Assembly: GCF_030445035.2 (NCBI RefSeq)
Contig: NC_080695.1
Coordinates: 57,553,954 to 57,617,953, forward strand
Length of the DNA stretch: 64,000 nucleotides
Source of the DNA: Dasypus novemcinctus
Lineage: Eukaryota; Chordata; Mammalia; Cingulata; Dasypodidae
Direction of reading: 5' to 3'
Positions 22,318 through 35,200 of the stretch are shown here, piece after piece (within the stretch, counting starts at the first letter, position 1; each line of letters opens with the position of its first letter). The translations under genes and the position numbers were made by a program. The notes beneath the pieces were generated by a model. The model did not search any database. It was given only the letters and a program-made list of their open reading frames with translations, and was not told the origin of the DNA.

Positions 22318-25159
22318 TTAGGAGAGGGGTGAATGACCCCGCTGGTCCTTGGTCAGAGCAGCTTCACTCTGTTCCTTGCTTGTCTTGGAAAGCTGTTCAT
22401 AAATCAGCTCACCGAGGTCTTTGCTGCCACCTTCACTTGCTCCAGGCTATTCTCCCAAAGTGTGGGAGATTGGCTTAGTCTACTTTCTTCTTCAGCTGTC
22501 TCATATAAAGGCTGAGAAGGAGGCGGAGTTGGGGAGAGTTGGGGGCTTTGGTTAGGGTAGTATCTGGTACAATCTCATCCTGAGGCAAATATAATCTTTC
22601 CACAACTTTCCACTGAATAATGCTCGTGTCTTTTCCACCAGTTGAAATCAGATGACTGTCATTGGGTGTAAAACTGGCATTGGTGATGTGGCTGCTGTGG
22701 GCACTAAACTTATGACTGGGAGCCTTTGTTTTGGAGTAGGGATAGTGAAACAGATGAACTTGGCAGAAGTCATCAGCCACTATTGCCTTTCTCTTGTGGG
22801 ATTGCACCAGGGCATTGATATCTGTCCGATCAGATCCTTCTGGCCAGACACCAAAGACATGAAAGTACACAGGCATATGTCATCTGATCAATATTCTTAT
22901 GATGCAATTGATTCATTAGTTTGCAGCCATGTGAAATGTCCCAGGACAACCTCTCGTAGTCTTCTGAGTTAGACGTTATATAGTTGTTGTCTGGAGACCA
23001 ATCCAGGTATGTGATATAACTGCACTTTCCATATCTGCTGTATTTTCTTCCATTTTCTGAGCTGACGTGGAGATAAATATTGTCATGAGATCCTATAGTC
23101 AAAAAGGTACCATCTTCTGAGAAGCACATCACAGGGAGTTACTCATTCCCATCTGGGCAGATAGAAACAAGGTCTCTGGTTTCTGCATCCAGAACAAACC
23201 ACCTGCCTGAGTGTGTTCCTATGGCCACCACTGTGCCACTTGGATGCAGATCTGCACAGCGTTCTGGTTCATCTATGAGCCTGGTCCATTCCAGCTTGTG
23301 TTCCACTGAATTCCACATAAAACTTGACTGTCCTGAGCACATGCCAAAAGCAAATCTTTAAAGGTATTGTGTGGCAAGACCCTAAAGCTCATCTGTTTAA
23401 CCCTGTACTTCTATTTGGAAGCCATCATGAAAAGTTCCCTGTAAAATAGTTTTGTGATGTGCCTACTAAAAATGGACCTGCCTTTCCTTCTGCTACAGCT
23501 CTGATTTGTTGAGTATTGAGCGGGAACCTCTATTTCTCTTTCAGGATTCAGCTCATGATCCCACAGAATTTTTTTTCGGTCTTTCCCTCCTCCTGTTAAC
23601 AACATCTCATATCTCCTCAGACAAAGTGAAAACACACTGCCATCAGGAGCCTTGACTTGTTTGCTGATTTGATATATACCTTTAGGCTCTTTCCCAGGTG
23701 TGGGTTCTATGGTGGTTTTGCTCCATGTAAATATGACTCCACCTGAGTCTCCAGTAAGAACATCTCCATTCCTCAAGAATGCTGAACACTGCACAACTTG
23801 TTTTTTCATATTTCCCAAAGCTTCCTAGTTTTTTTGTTAGGAAATTGCCACTCTAGATTCAGGAAAAAAAACAAACAAACAGATTTACCACATGTTATTA
23901 TGGTATTTGCATCTGTTGGGAGGAACTGCACAGCCAAAACAACATCATATGTTGTCCTTATTTCTGCTCTTTTTGCTTTTTTCTGCTGGTCCTGTACAGC
24001 AAGCATGTGCTCACTGGGGTCATCAGTAATTCATAAATGAGCACCAGAATCTGTTTTTCAAAAATCCAGGCACCCACTTTCACCCTCAAAAGTCCAATTA
24101 TTTGCCATGTGGCAAGACTAACTGAATCCCACACTCTGACATGGCATTGCAGAGGCCTTCCACCTTTGTCCACTGCAGCAATCTGTCCAGTTGCAATTCT
24201 AATTTTGTCAGGCCATATAGCAAGGCATTTCTCATGGTCTGCATGACCCAGGTCATGTCGTCGAGTTCTTTGTTCATAATTAAATAGGACTACTACTGAT
24301 GCTATAGAATCAACTGTTCCGCCAGTTGGAAGAAGGCAAACATTAGCTCAACAACCCTTTCCTCTACAACTAAATACCCACACCAGTTTAAGCCTCTCAG
24401 GCAGCAGTTCTCTTCTGATGCCATCATAGTTGCCACAGTCAGAAGAAATGAACATTGTGTCTGCCCCACCTCATATAAACATTTTAATATACTCTCTTTC
24501 TTGGTTGATGATAACATCTATATGTTTGTCTGCATTTTAATAACTTTTGATATTCATTTTGATGTTGGAGCTGTCCTCAATTATTTATTGCAATTACCAT
24601 CTGAATTTTCCCATGACTTTTGTGACTTTTCAGCTGCTGGTGGTCATTTTATGCTTTGGGTGGGAGTGGAATTCTTGCTTTCTTGAGTTTGTATATTTGG
24701 AGAGGCTGTGAAGAAGGTTGAGGAGGAGGTGATGCTTGAATTTGTGGACTTGGATAATTAAAATGAGATTCCTCTTTTTTCTCTCTCTGTCCTTGTGGTT
24801 TTTCTTTCTTTTTTCTGTATCAGTTTTGGTGCCAGGAGAAAGGGTGTCTTTTCTTGCAACTGAGACAGAACTGGTGTGACTTGGTTTTCTGTTTCCAGCA
24901 CTGCCATTGGTTATACAGGATATGGAAATATTATAGATTATCCAATGCCTAGCTGGCCTTTATTTGGGACTCATTTTTTCACTGAGGCCACATGATCAGA
25001 GATTGCAAGATGCCTCAAAACATCAGCCAAAGCTGCTTTCAGAACAGTGATTCTGTCTTCTTGTTGAACTCATAACTTAAGAGCTGAGAGGTGATCTTGA
25101 ACTTCAGAGGTACTTGCAGCAGATGTACAATCATCAAACCTGCCAGCAAAACCATCCAT
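22318..25159 (-). pseudogene. EML4: EML4 processed pseudogene (echinoderm microtubule-associated protein-like 4)
   Basis: An intronless, broken copy of EML4, whose parent binds microtubules through an N-terminal coiled coil and a HELP/WD-repeat (TAPE) propeller. The start ATG (25159-25157) begins MDGFAG, followed by a coiled-coil relic. Further pieces are VIINQE..YIKMF (24530-24480), DKGGRPLQ..VRVWDSV (24173-24110), NTIITCGKS (about 23900), DVLTGDSGGV and LLTGGGKDRK (23770-23570), GTHSGRWFVLDAETRDLVS (about 23230-23150), NGRKYSRYGKC (about 23050), FGVWPEGSDRTDINALV (22860-22800) and HLISTGGKDTSIIQW (22660-22600). It ends at TAA 22320-22318. Frameshifts and stops scatter throughout. The exonic blocks adjoin without introns, so it arose by retrotransposition. 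Assignment to EML4 rather than EML1-3 is from memory of the C-terminal tail. Confidence 0.9.
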
Positions 25160-25390
25160 CTTGTGGAGAAAGCACAGGGCTTGGGGCTCAGCGGGAGGGG
25201 CATATCATTGAGGGTACCAACAGAGTGGCCTGATGTGAGGCTGACCAGCTGGCTTCCTGGGTCACCCGACTCAGCTCCTGGCCCTGCCTCCAACCAGCTG
25301 GCCAGCCATCAACCCCCGGGCAGTCAGCCACGGTCGCCCACACTGTGCCCAGTTCACTGCCCTGGCAAGCTGAGCTCCATAGCGAAGCCT
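25160..25390 (-). other. 5'UTR of the EML4 retrocopy
   Basis: GC-rich sequence directly upstream of the pseudogene ATG. Read on the minus strand it ends 'cactctgttggtaccctcaatgatatgcccctcccgctgag...ccacaagatgg', which resembles the EML4 leader as I remember it. Its presence means the retrocopy is close to full length at the 5' end. Confidence 0.6.
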
Positions 25391-25596
25391 CAATGAATTA
25401 TCTTCATTATCCATATGTTAGGATTCAGGAATAGTATAGTTAGAGGGTCCTCAGCAATAAATAGTGCACTTGAGAGAAAATTACAATTGGAAAGAATTTA
25501 TAATTTTACTAAGGGTTCATGGATAGGAAATGGCTGAGAGGAACTCAAAACCATGTTTCCTGCCTCTTAAATTATATCATCTCTGGTCCACAGTGA

Positions 25597-25825
25597 ATAT
25601 TTTTGAGTGCTTACTCCATGCCAAGAACCTAACCAGTATAGTCTCATTTGATTGTCACAAGATGAGGTTGTTAGCCTCCTCTTTACTCAATGGGGAAACT
25701 GAGTATCAGAAAGGTCAAATGACCCATGCAAAACCAGGTAAGCATTGGAGGATGGCCTGGAGCCCAGACAGTCTGATACTGAAGCTCAGGTGTCTGACCA
25801 TACTGCCCTGCTGCTTCTTCTCTGT
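25597..25825 (-). repeat. MIR SINE (ancient mammalian)
   Basis: Read on the plus strand it is the MIR reverse complement: 'gagtgcttactccatgcca', 'gtctcatttgattgtcacaa', 'ggggaaactgagtatcagaaaggtcaaatgaccc', 'agacagtctgatactgaagctcaggtgtctgaccatactgccctgctgc'. MIR pre-dates the placental radiation, so this stretch is ancient host DNA rather than recent insertion. Confidence 0.8.
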
Positions 25826-26067
25826 CCTAGAGCATGTCTAGGATCGGATGACTAGAACTTCATGACCAGTGCTAGCCATCGTCTTCTTGTCCTTGTCCCA
25901 GAGCACTTTCTGAAGCTTCTTATTCTAAATGGTGCTGCTCTGGGAGTTTTCCAGGGTAAGTTCTCACTCACCTGGAGCTCCAAGCTCAAGTTTCCTCTGA
26001 TGCCTGAGCAAAATTCAGCCCAGTTCAGGACACAGATGGCCCTCCCTGCAATGATCTTTCCCAACTG

Positions 26068-26172
26068 CTGGAGTTTGTCTTGGACCTGCCCAAGAGCACC
26101 ACTGGGAAAATTCAATACGGGAAGCCTTGGCACAAGTTGTGGAAGAGGTCTGGGCTAGCCTGGGTCCAGTGA
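26068..26172 (+). pseudogene. ACSM2A: Orphan terminal exon of an ACSM paralogue (ACSM2-like)
   Basis: In frame from 26068: EFVLDLPKSTTGKIQ, then about 18 more codons ending in TGA at 26170-26172. This is the ACSM A10 region with its catalytic lysine (TTGK). Its C-terminal extension past the lysine has the length I recall for ACSM2, about a dozen residues longer than ACSM5. No acceptor AG stands before it; 'caactgctg' occupies the expected 'cag' position. The arginine after GKIQ is tyrosine. No earlier ACSM2 exon is visible between 13917 and 26068. Position and strand relative to ACSM5 match the mammalian cluster. Confidence 0.65.
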
Positions 26173-26332
26173 GGCCAGCAGGGAGATTTATATTGTTCTC
26201 TCTCTTTCCTCACCTTCCCTTTGGGTCCTCCAACTCCCTTGGAATATATTAGATTCTTTAGGGCAGGACATGAATCTGATTTTGATTTGCCTTTCCCTGG
26301 TTAATAGCACAAAACTTTTCCATGTTAGATGT

Positions 26333-26640
26333 TGAAAGAAAGGAGAGAGAGAGGAAGAAAGAAATGGAGAGGGAGGGGGAAAGAGAGAAAAAAAAGAAAG
26401 AAAAATAAGAGAAAGGGAGATTAAAACAGCAAGGGAAAGTAATTGAGAAAGAAATAAAGGAGGGAGGGAGAAAGTGAAATAGAGAGGAAGTGAGCAGAAA
26501 AGAAAGGAAAAAAAGAAAGAATTGGAGAGGGGGAGAGACAATGAGAAGGAAGGAAGAGAAATAAATAGGAGAAAAAGGAGAGAGAGAAAACAAGAGAAAG
26601 TGAGGAAGGAAAAGAAGGAAGAAAGGAAGGGCGGGAGGGA
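26333..26640. repeat. Long purine-only (GA-rich) low-complexity tract
   Basis: About 300 bp composed almost wholly of G and A on the plus strand (gaaa, ggag, gaag units without a fixed period), with only a few T or C interruptions. Open frames on the minus strand (26188-26541, 26258-26719) are translations of this tract and are not genes. Confidence 0.85.
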
Positions 26641-29090
26641 AATTTAGAATGGCTCCCACAGAGGGCAGATAGACCAATTCACAGAGTGAAGGAGAAAACA
26701 GAAGCCTAGGCAGGTTCATTACTGAATGTTTTGAAGAATTAAAACATGTCGTAGATTATGCATGGTGGATAATCATCTACTGAAAACCCCAAGGCCTCCA
26801 AGTCTTGTAAGACACAGAAGAATCATACTTTATAAGGGGCTCTGTGGAGATCAAGGAAGAAGAGGTCATGTAGAGCTGCTAGACCTTAAGGCTGTCCTAG
26901 AAAGACCTGATGTGGCTTCATGTGATGCCTTCTGCCCTGGAGGTAGAGTAGATGGGAGCAGTGATGGAAAATGATGATGAGTAGAGGTCCCCATGCCAAT
27001 GAAGGGCAGAGGGAAAATGCTAGAACAGAATTGGAAAACTTTGGAAATAGAGCAAAACGAAGCAATATTTTTGGAAGATTTCCAGTTAAAAAACAGTGCG
27101 AACTCCCAGTGCCATGTTGTTCACATAAACTTCAGGAGTTTACTGTTTTTAAGTTTTCAGGAGTCAGATGAGAGTTTCTATGAATGACTTATTCTGCAGA
27201 GACTGGATCACATACCTTCCTGGTATTTATTTGTGATTTATATCAATTGAAATGATCTCAAAAAGGTGTTGTTGATAAGAGCAGATTTTTTTTTTACTTC
27301 CCTTTAATGTAAATTTATATCCAATGAAATGAACAAATCATAAGTGCACATTCACGGAATTTTGACAAATGCATACCAGGTTTACACTTTCTTTTTCTTA
27401 ACATTTTTACCCTTTTCCCCTGCCTCTATCTCCTAATAAATTTTAATCTACCTTCAAGAGCAGATACTTTTGAACAAAGAAATGTGATTTAGAAATGAAT
27501 CCTGGCCCTGTCTTTACCATAATGTTATTTTAAAATCAATGCTCTTAGGGTCACAAGGCACTGAAACCTATTCAGATCAGAAAAAAGTATTCTAGTTCAA
27601 GAAGACAGAGTTATTTCACAGAATTAAGTGGCAGGACAGTCAACCAGACCTAATGAGCAAGTAACTAGCAATGAGAAAGTCAAGAAAAACCAAGGCAGCT
27701 ACTCCATCCACCTCTGTGGGGCCAGTTGATCATTTGCATCTCCTTTTCTCCCCTAAGAACCTATATCATTTGTTTTCTTTCTGAGTAACTAATCTAGTGT
27801 CACAATGTGGCCTCTCCTGACTTCCAGCTTCATTACTTCCCAACTTCAGTACCCAAAATAATGAATCTGAGTGACTCAGCTCAAGTGAGTTATCCACTCA
27901 TAGTCCAATCATCACATAGCACAAACATGCTAGAAGGGTCTAATTTTGTAGAATTGGGGGAAATTCTAGGAGGATAGTGTCTGACACCTCCAAACTTAAC
28001 TTCCCATTTAGACACCAATTGGCAAGGCTTGAGTCTGAGTTCCAACACTCTTTAGTGCCCCTTTTCTCCTCCCTCTTCCTAAAATCTTGCTCTCATTGTC
28101 CTTAACCTCTGCTCCTTCTTTCTCTTTGAATTGTTGATTACAGAGAAAGCTTAACCTCAAGTGTTCACGCTCAATACCTCGTGTAATTAAGACATCCTTA
28201 GCTGAAGACAGTTTCATATCAAAGCTCTCTCAGGGTAGAAGATACTGAAAGATGTTCATCTGTAGAATAGAGTGACATGGTCTGATTTCCTAAACACTAG
28301 TTATCATGCCCCTTCACGGGTGGTTTCCTGCTAACCCTGGTTGTCTCCCACCTTAACCTGTGGCCTATGGTTTTATAATGAGAACATTGTTTTTCATATT
28401 CCCTTATTCAGTGCCCAGCACAAGAGCTCCTTAACCTCTTCAGGTCTGAGGATGATTGATGATGGGAACCTATTATCTTAGGGAAATGCATGCTTAAGGA
28501 AATATGTGCTTGGGGGAAATATAAGTAGTGTAATTTCCCACTCCTGCCTCCCACTCCTATAACTTGAACAGAGAAATCAATATTCAACCTGCACCTTTCA
28601 CAAAGACTGGTTTACTATGTCTACAATAAAATCACCAACTCTTATGAATGAGGTGAAGATAGAATAATTTGTCTGTTGGCTCATCTCTGATTTCTACTCA
28701 CAATCTATTGTAACTCTTTGAAAACTCACATAGATTCATCCAAAACCAAACATAAAGTATACATATCTATTCTGATTATGTATTGCTACATAACAAATTA
28801 TATTAAAATATGGCAGTTTATAAGATCATTCTATATGTTCACAAATTCTGTGGGCCAGGGATTTGGAAGGATAGTGGGGGATGTTTTGTTGTTGTTTTGT
28901 TTTTCTGTTCCAGTATGTCTAGGGCCTCAGCTGGGGACAACTTACAAGCCTAAGGCAAGAATCATCTGGGATCACCTACACTCCCATGGGACTTGATCTG
29001 GGGGTGTTGGTTGGGACACATACCAGTGGCCTTGTTATGTGACCTGGACTTTCTCACCACATGGCTGCCTCAGATTTCTTATACGATGGC
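26641..29090. other. Mostly unique intergenic DNA; one possible ancient L1 scrap
   Basis: No exon, RNA gene or clear repeat was recognised over most of this 2.4 kb. Around 27310-27400 the wording 'cacggaattttgacaaatgcatacc' resembles an old L1 3' end. This is the longest stretch in the window that looks like ordinary non-repetitive DNA apart from 39445-41313. Confidence 0.4.
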
Positions 29091-29092
29091 TC

Positions 29093-29428
29093 AGTGTGGA
29101 GCTGGCCCATGTGCAGTGCTGATGCACTCAAGGAGTGCTGTGCCACACAGGGGTGTCCCCCGCATAGGGGAGCCCCACATGCAAGGAGTGCACCCCGTAA
29201 GGAGAGCCACCGAGTGCGAAAGTGCAGCCTGCCCAAGAATGGTGCTGCACACACAGAGAGCTGACACGGCAAGGTGATGCAACAAAAAGAAACACAGATT
29301 CCTGGTGCCACTGATAAGGACAGAAGGGGTCACAGAAGAACACACAGTGAATGGACACAGAGAGCAGACAACTGGGGGTGGGGGAGGGAAGGGGAGAGAA
29401 ATTTTAAAAAAATAATTAAAAAAAAAAC
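29093..29428 (+). mobile_element. DAS long-form SINE, 5' truncated
   Basis: It begins inside the consensus at 'gtgtggagctggcccatgtgcagtgc', lacking the tRNA-like head with A and B boxes. It then runs through 'gccccgtaaggagagcc', the 'gagagctgacacggcaa' segment and the G-run to an A-rich tail. The plus-strand L1 begins within about 10 bp of its tail. Confidence 0.9.
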
Positions 29429-31202
29429 TATTGCGATAAGGGTGGGGCAAGATGGGGTCTGAGTAAGTATACCCTCATCATCTCTCTCACAAAAAACTGG
29501 CTGTGTGGTGATGGAGTCCTACTGGAGCAGGCTGTTTCAGGAACCTGCAAGGTGGGAGGTGTCTGGACATAGATCTGGTGAGATTGCAAGAGAACTGGAG
29601 TTTACTCAAGGTAGAACTGCAGGTTTCTATCACTGAACTCGGAAGCTGTGGGAAGATAAATCCCTTCCCCCCTAGGGCTAAGAGCCGCAGCATTCACTGA
29701 AAACTGCCAGTCATGGGGCAGAGTTTCCAAGCCCTGTGTTCCCCAAATGCATGAACCCCAAGCCTGAACCCCCACAGCCCACGTTTCACAGACCTACATA
29801 CCCTGAGTCGACATTCTCCTGGGGCTCTGTTTCCTGAGCCCAGCACTCTGGGAAACCCAGCATTGTCCTACTCTTCTGGTGTCGGACTAACTCCAGGAGT
29901 GGGAGAGTTTAGGTGGGAGGTGCAGAGGGGCCAAGGAGTGCAGGTTCAATTTTGTGGTCCCCCTCTTTTATTGAGTTTGGAGGAACATATCAGTTGACTT
30001 AGGGAGAGCCTAGGAAGAGAGGAGAGGTGAATCCACTGAGAGCCCAACTTACCTAAATGCCTTGGGATAGGAAACTTGGTCTGGGAGAAGCCTGAGTCAG
30101 AAAATTAACTAGCCCCCTTGTAGCACACCTAAGGGAGAGGGACAGTAGGACATGCTTTACAGGCTTCCAATAGCATATTTAGGGTTCCTAGCAAGGGGTG
30201 GGTGCTCTCTTAAGAAATTAAGAGAAATTATTTTCTCAGGTGAGTTAGTTCACCAGGGGCCCATTTGAATTTCCTATAGGAGCCCTCAGGCAGCCTTCCT
30301 GCTGCCTTGGGAGAGAGGGAAGTGAGGAAGGGAGAAAGAGGGAAGGTCAGACTCCTAAGCAGTTTATTCAGTTGCAAAGAGGATTCTTTGCCTGAGACCC
30401 TGTCTGGTCTTTTTTGTTGGTTTATTTTCTTGTTTTTCCTTCCTCTTTATCTCTCCACCACTCCCCCCCCCTTTTTTTTTCTTTTTCTTTTTCTTTTTTC
30501 TCCCTCCCCTTTTTCTTGCTCTTTTTTTCCTTCTCTCTTTCTTTTTCCTTTTTTCCTCTTTTCCTCTTTTTTTATATTAGTGCTGTAGGCAACATTTCTT
30601 ATGTGCTGTGCTTCCTCATCCTCAATTTTCTCTTTTTTGTGTGTACTGATTTTGGCTACCAATGCTTTCCTTTACATTGTTCTCTCCTCCATTATTTATT
30701 GTTTCTCTTACATTCCACCTCTCTCTGTTTAGCCCTCAATATTTCTGACTTTTTACTCTGATACCTCTAATCTGTTTTCTATCATTTATTCACACTTTAT
30801 ATTATTATCCTTTCTTTTCTTTTTCCCTCTTTCCTGACCACACTGACCTTTTAATTCATATTATATTCCTCCCCATATTCAGTTTACTATCTCATTATAG
30901 GTACTCCACTTTTTTATGGTTATAACTATACACAGCTTACATGAGTGCAATATCCATTCTCCTAGATCTCCCATGGTTCTTCTGCTAACATTCACTGTCA
31001 ATACTACTATTATATTTTACTTTTCTTACCCCTTTTGCTTTCTCTGGACCTAATATTTTACTTCAAGGGAACTTAGCTAACAATTAGGAAATAAAAGAAA
31101 AAGTGACAAAGGGAAGACTTAACAGGCACACAAAAACAACAACTAATTAAACCCCAAGACTATATGAAGAAGATAATCAACAGAATAAACCAACAAGATA
31201 AA

Positions 31203-32175
31203 ATGATAACCAGACAGCAACAAAAAACTACAGACCATACCAATAATCAGGAAAACATGGGCCAATCCAATGAGCAAACTAAAAATCAGGAAGAGAAGTG
31301 GAACATGAATAAGTAATTAAAACTCTCAAAACACGTATCATGGACCAATTCAATGGCATGAGGAAGAGATTAAGCATATTAAGAGAACCTTGGAGAGTAT
31401 ATAGAAGAAATTGTGATCATGCACAAAAAGATCACAGATATGACGGGGATCAATAGGACAATCAGAAAAATAAAAAATACACTCTCAGCAAATAACAGCA
31501 GATTTGAAGAGGCAGAGGAAAGAATTAGTGATGTGGAGTATGGTACATCTGAAATCAAGCTGATAGCTGAAATGATCGATAAATATAGAAAAAATCCAGC
31601 AGGAACTTAGGGACCTGAATGCAAGAGAAAATGCACAAACATATACCTTATAAGCTTCCCAGAAGGAGAAGAGAAGGGAAAGGGGATAAAAGAGGTGTTG
31701 GAGGAAATAATGGCTGAAAACTTCCCAAACCTATGAGGGAGATGCATATAGAGGTCCAGGAAGCACAATGCACCCCAAAACAGCATAAATTCCAACAGGC
31801 CTACCCCAAGACATATGGTTGGCAAATTATCCAATGCTCAGGACAAAGAGAAAACACTGAAAGCAGCAAGAGAAAGGGGAACCATCTCATACAAGGAAAG
31901 CACAATAAGATTAAGTGCTGATTTCTCACACTGAAACCATGGAAACAAGAAGGCAGTGGTATGGCATAGTCAAGGTACTAAAAGAAAACAATTTCCAACC
32001 AATACTCTATCCAGCAAAGCTGGCATTCAAAAATGATGGAGAGTTCAAAATATTCACAGATAAACAGAAACTAAGAGAGTATGCCAACAAGAAACCTGCC
32101 CTTCAAGAAATACTAAAGGGAGTTCTGCAGGAGGAAAGGAACAAACAGGAGAGACAGAGTTGGAGGAGAGTGTAA
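31203..32175 (+). pseudogene. L1-E ORF1 relic
   Basis: The start reads MITRQQQK. A coiled-coil relic follows, then the ISDVE..TSEIKLIAE segment (31500-31600), the RNA-recognition region, and a C-terminal domain with KVLKENNFQPILYPAKLAF and EFKIFTDKQK. It ends in TAA at 32173-32175. ORF1p is the trimeric RNA-binding chaperone of the L1 particle. Several frameshifts and a TAG near 31310 disrupt it. Confidence 0.8.
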
Positions 32176-32240
32176 GAACAACTAAGAAGACAAAAAGAGA
32201 ACAAAACACAACATATGACATACACAAATCCAAAGAAAAT

Positions 32241-35200
32241 ATGGCCAGTGTAATTCTTTGAGAGTAATAACACTGAATGCCAATGGATTAAACTCACCTG
32301 TCAAGAGACTCAGATTGGAAGAATGGATAAGGAAATATGACCCATCTGTATGTGTCTACAAGAAACACATATTAGATCCAGGGATTCAAAGAGGTTGAAA
32401 GTGAATGGCTGGAAAACAATCTTACAGGCTAACAATAACCATAAAAGGACAGGATTAGCTATATTAATATCAGACAAAATAGACCTTAAATGCAAAACTA
32501 TTGAGAGACAAAGATGGAAACTACATATTAGTAAAAGGGGTAATCTGTCAAGAAGAAAGAAAAATCATAAGCATTTATGCTCCTAACTAGGGTGCCTCCA
32601 CATCAATGAGGCACACACTGAAAAAAACTAAGTGAAGGAATAGATGCCTCTACAATTATAGTGGGGGACTTTAATACACTATCACCATTGAACAAACATC
32701 TCAAAAGAGAATCAATTAAGAAACAAAGACTTTGAACAATATATTAGAGGAACTGGACCTAATAGACATATACAAAACATTACACCCCAATACAACAGGA
32801 AATACAATTTTCCCAAGTGCACATGGATCATCCTCCAAGACAGACCACTTGCTAGCCACAAAAAAAGTTTCAATGAATTCAGAAAGATCAAAATCATACA
32901 AAATAATTTCTCTCATCACAGTGGGGTGAAGCTGGAAATCTGCAAGGGCCAGAGGCCCAGATTTGACACCAAGATATGGAAGTTAAACAACACACTCTTA
33001 GAAACCAGTGGGTCAAGGGGGAAATCTCAAAAGAAAATAATAACTACCTTGAAATGAATGAAAATGATAACACAACATATCAAAACTTACGGGATGCAGC
33101 AAAAGCAGCATTGAGAGGGAAATTCATAGCCATAAATTCATACATCAAAAAAGAAGAAAGAGCTAAAACTGAAGAACTAACTGAACAATTGGAGGAATTA
33201 GTAAAAAATACAACAAACTAACCATGAAGAAAGAAGAAAGAAAGAAATAACAAAGATCAGAGTAGAACTAAATGAAATAGAAAACAGGAAAGCACTCAAA
33301 AAAAGAAACAAAATAAAGAACTGGTTCTTTGAGAAGATCAATAAAATTGACAAACCCTTACCTAGACTAACAACAACAACAAAAAGAGAAGAGATGCAAG
33401 TACACAAAATAAGAAACAAGAGGGGTGATATCATCACTGACCCCACTGAAATAAAGACTATCGTAAAAGGATACTTGAAAAAATTTATTGAAACAAGAAA
33501 GACAATTTAGAGGAAATGGACAAATTCTTAGAAACACATAAGCAACCTATATTGACAAAAGAAGAAATCAAGGATCTTAACAATCACAAGTAAAGAGTCA
33601 TTAAAAACCTTCCAAGTAAGAAGAACCCTGGGCCGGATGGCTTCACAGGTGAATTCTACTAAATATTCCAGAAAGAAATAACACCAATTTTGCTTAAACT
33701 CTTTCAAAAGATTGAAATAGAAGGAACATTGCCTAATTCATTTTATGATGCCAACATTACCCTAATACAAAAGCCAAACAAAGACACCACAAGAAAGGAA
33801 AATTACAGACCCATCTCTCTAATGAACCCAGATGTGAAAATCCTCAACAAAATACTTGCTAATCATATTCTACAACACATTAAACAAATTATACACCATG
33901 ACCAAGTAGACTTCATTCCTGGTACACAAGGATGATTCAACAAAAGAAAATCAATAATGTAACACACCACATAAACAGATCAAAGGAAAAAAAATCACAT
34001 GATCATATCTATAGATGCAGAAAAAGCATTTGACAAAATACAGCACCCTTTCTTGATAAAAACACTGCAAAAGATAGGAATAGCAAGGAATTTTCTGAAC
34101 ATGATAAAGGGCATATATGAAAAACCCACAGCTAACATCATTTACAATGGTGAAATCCTAAAATTTTTCCCTCTAAGATCAGGAACAAGACAAGGATGCC
34201 CACTATCACCCCTTCTATTTAACATTGTGTTAGATGTACTTGTTTGAGCACTGAGGCAAGAACCAGATATAAAAGGGATCCAAACAGGAAAGGAAGAGGT
34301 CATAATTTCACTCTTTTCAGATGACATCATCCTATACATAGAAAACCCTGAGAAGTCTACACCAAAGCTTCTAGAACTTATACGTGAGTTCAGTAAAGGC
34401 ACAGGTTACAAGATAAATGCTCAAAAATCAGTAGCATTTCTGTACACCAATAATGAGCAATCTGAGGAGGAAATCAGGAATCAAATACCATTGACAAAAA
34501 ACAATAGGAAATAAAAAAATCAAATACCTAGGAATAAATTTAACTTAAGATGTAAAAGATTATACACAGAAAACTACACAACGCTGTTCAAGGAAATCAA
34601 AGAAGACCTAAATTAATGGAAGAATATTCCCTGTTCATGGATAGGAAGACTAAATATTATTAAGATGTCTATCCTACCAAAACTGATGTACAGATTCAAT
34701 GCAATCCCAATAAAAATCAATACAGCCTTCTTTAAGGAACTAGAAAAACTATCTATGAAATTTATTTGGAAAAGAAAGAGGCCCTAAATAGTCAAAGACA
34801 TATTGAGAAAGAAAAATGAAACTGGAGGAATCACACCACCAGACTTCAAAACATACTACAAAGCTACAGTAGTGAAAACGGCATGGTATTGGCACAAGGA
34901 TAGATGCACTGACCAATGGAACTGAATTGAGAGTTCTGATATAGATCCTCACATATACACTCATCTTATATTTGACAAGGCCACCAAGCCCACTCAACAA
35001 CTGGGAGAGAATGGCCTTGTCAACAAATGGTGCCTAGAGAATTGGATATCCATATGCAAAAGAAGGAAAGAGGATTACCATCTCACACCTTATACAAAAA
35101 TCAACTCAAGATGGATCAAAGACCTAAATGTAAGAGCCAAGACCATAAAGACCTTGGAAAACAATGTAGGGAAGCACCTATAGGACCCTGTAATAGGAAA

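Noticed and set aside
26258..26719. 153-codon minus-strand Phe/Ser/Leu-rich frame
   Set aside because: Translation of the pyrimidine strand of a low-complexity purine tract; it has no stop codons simply because of composition.
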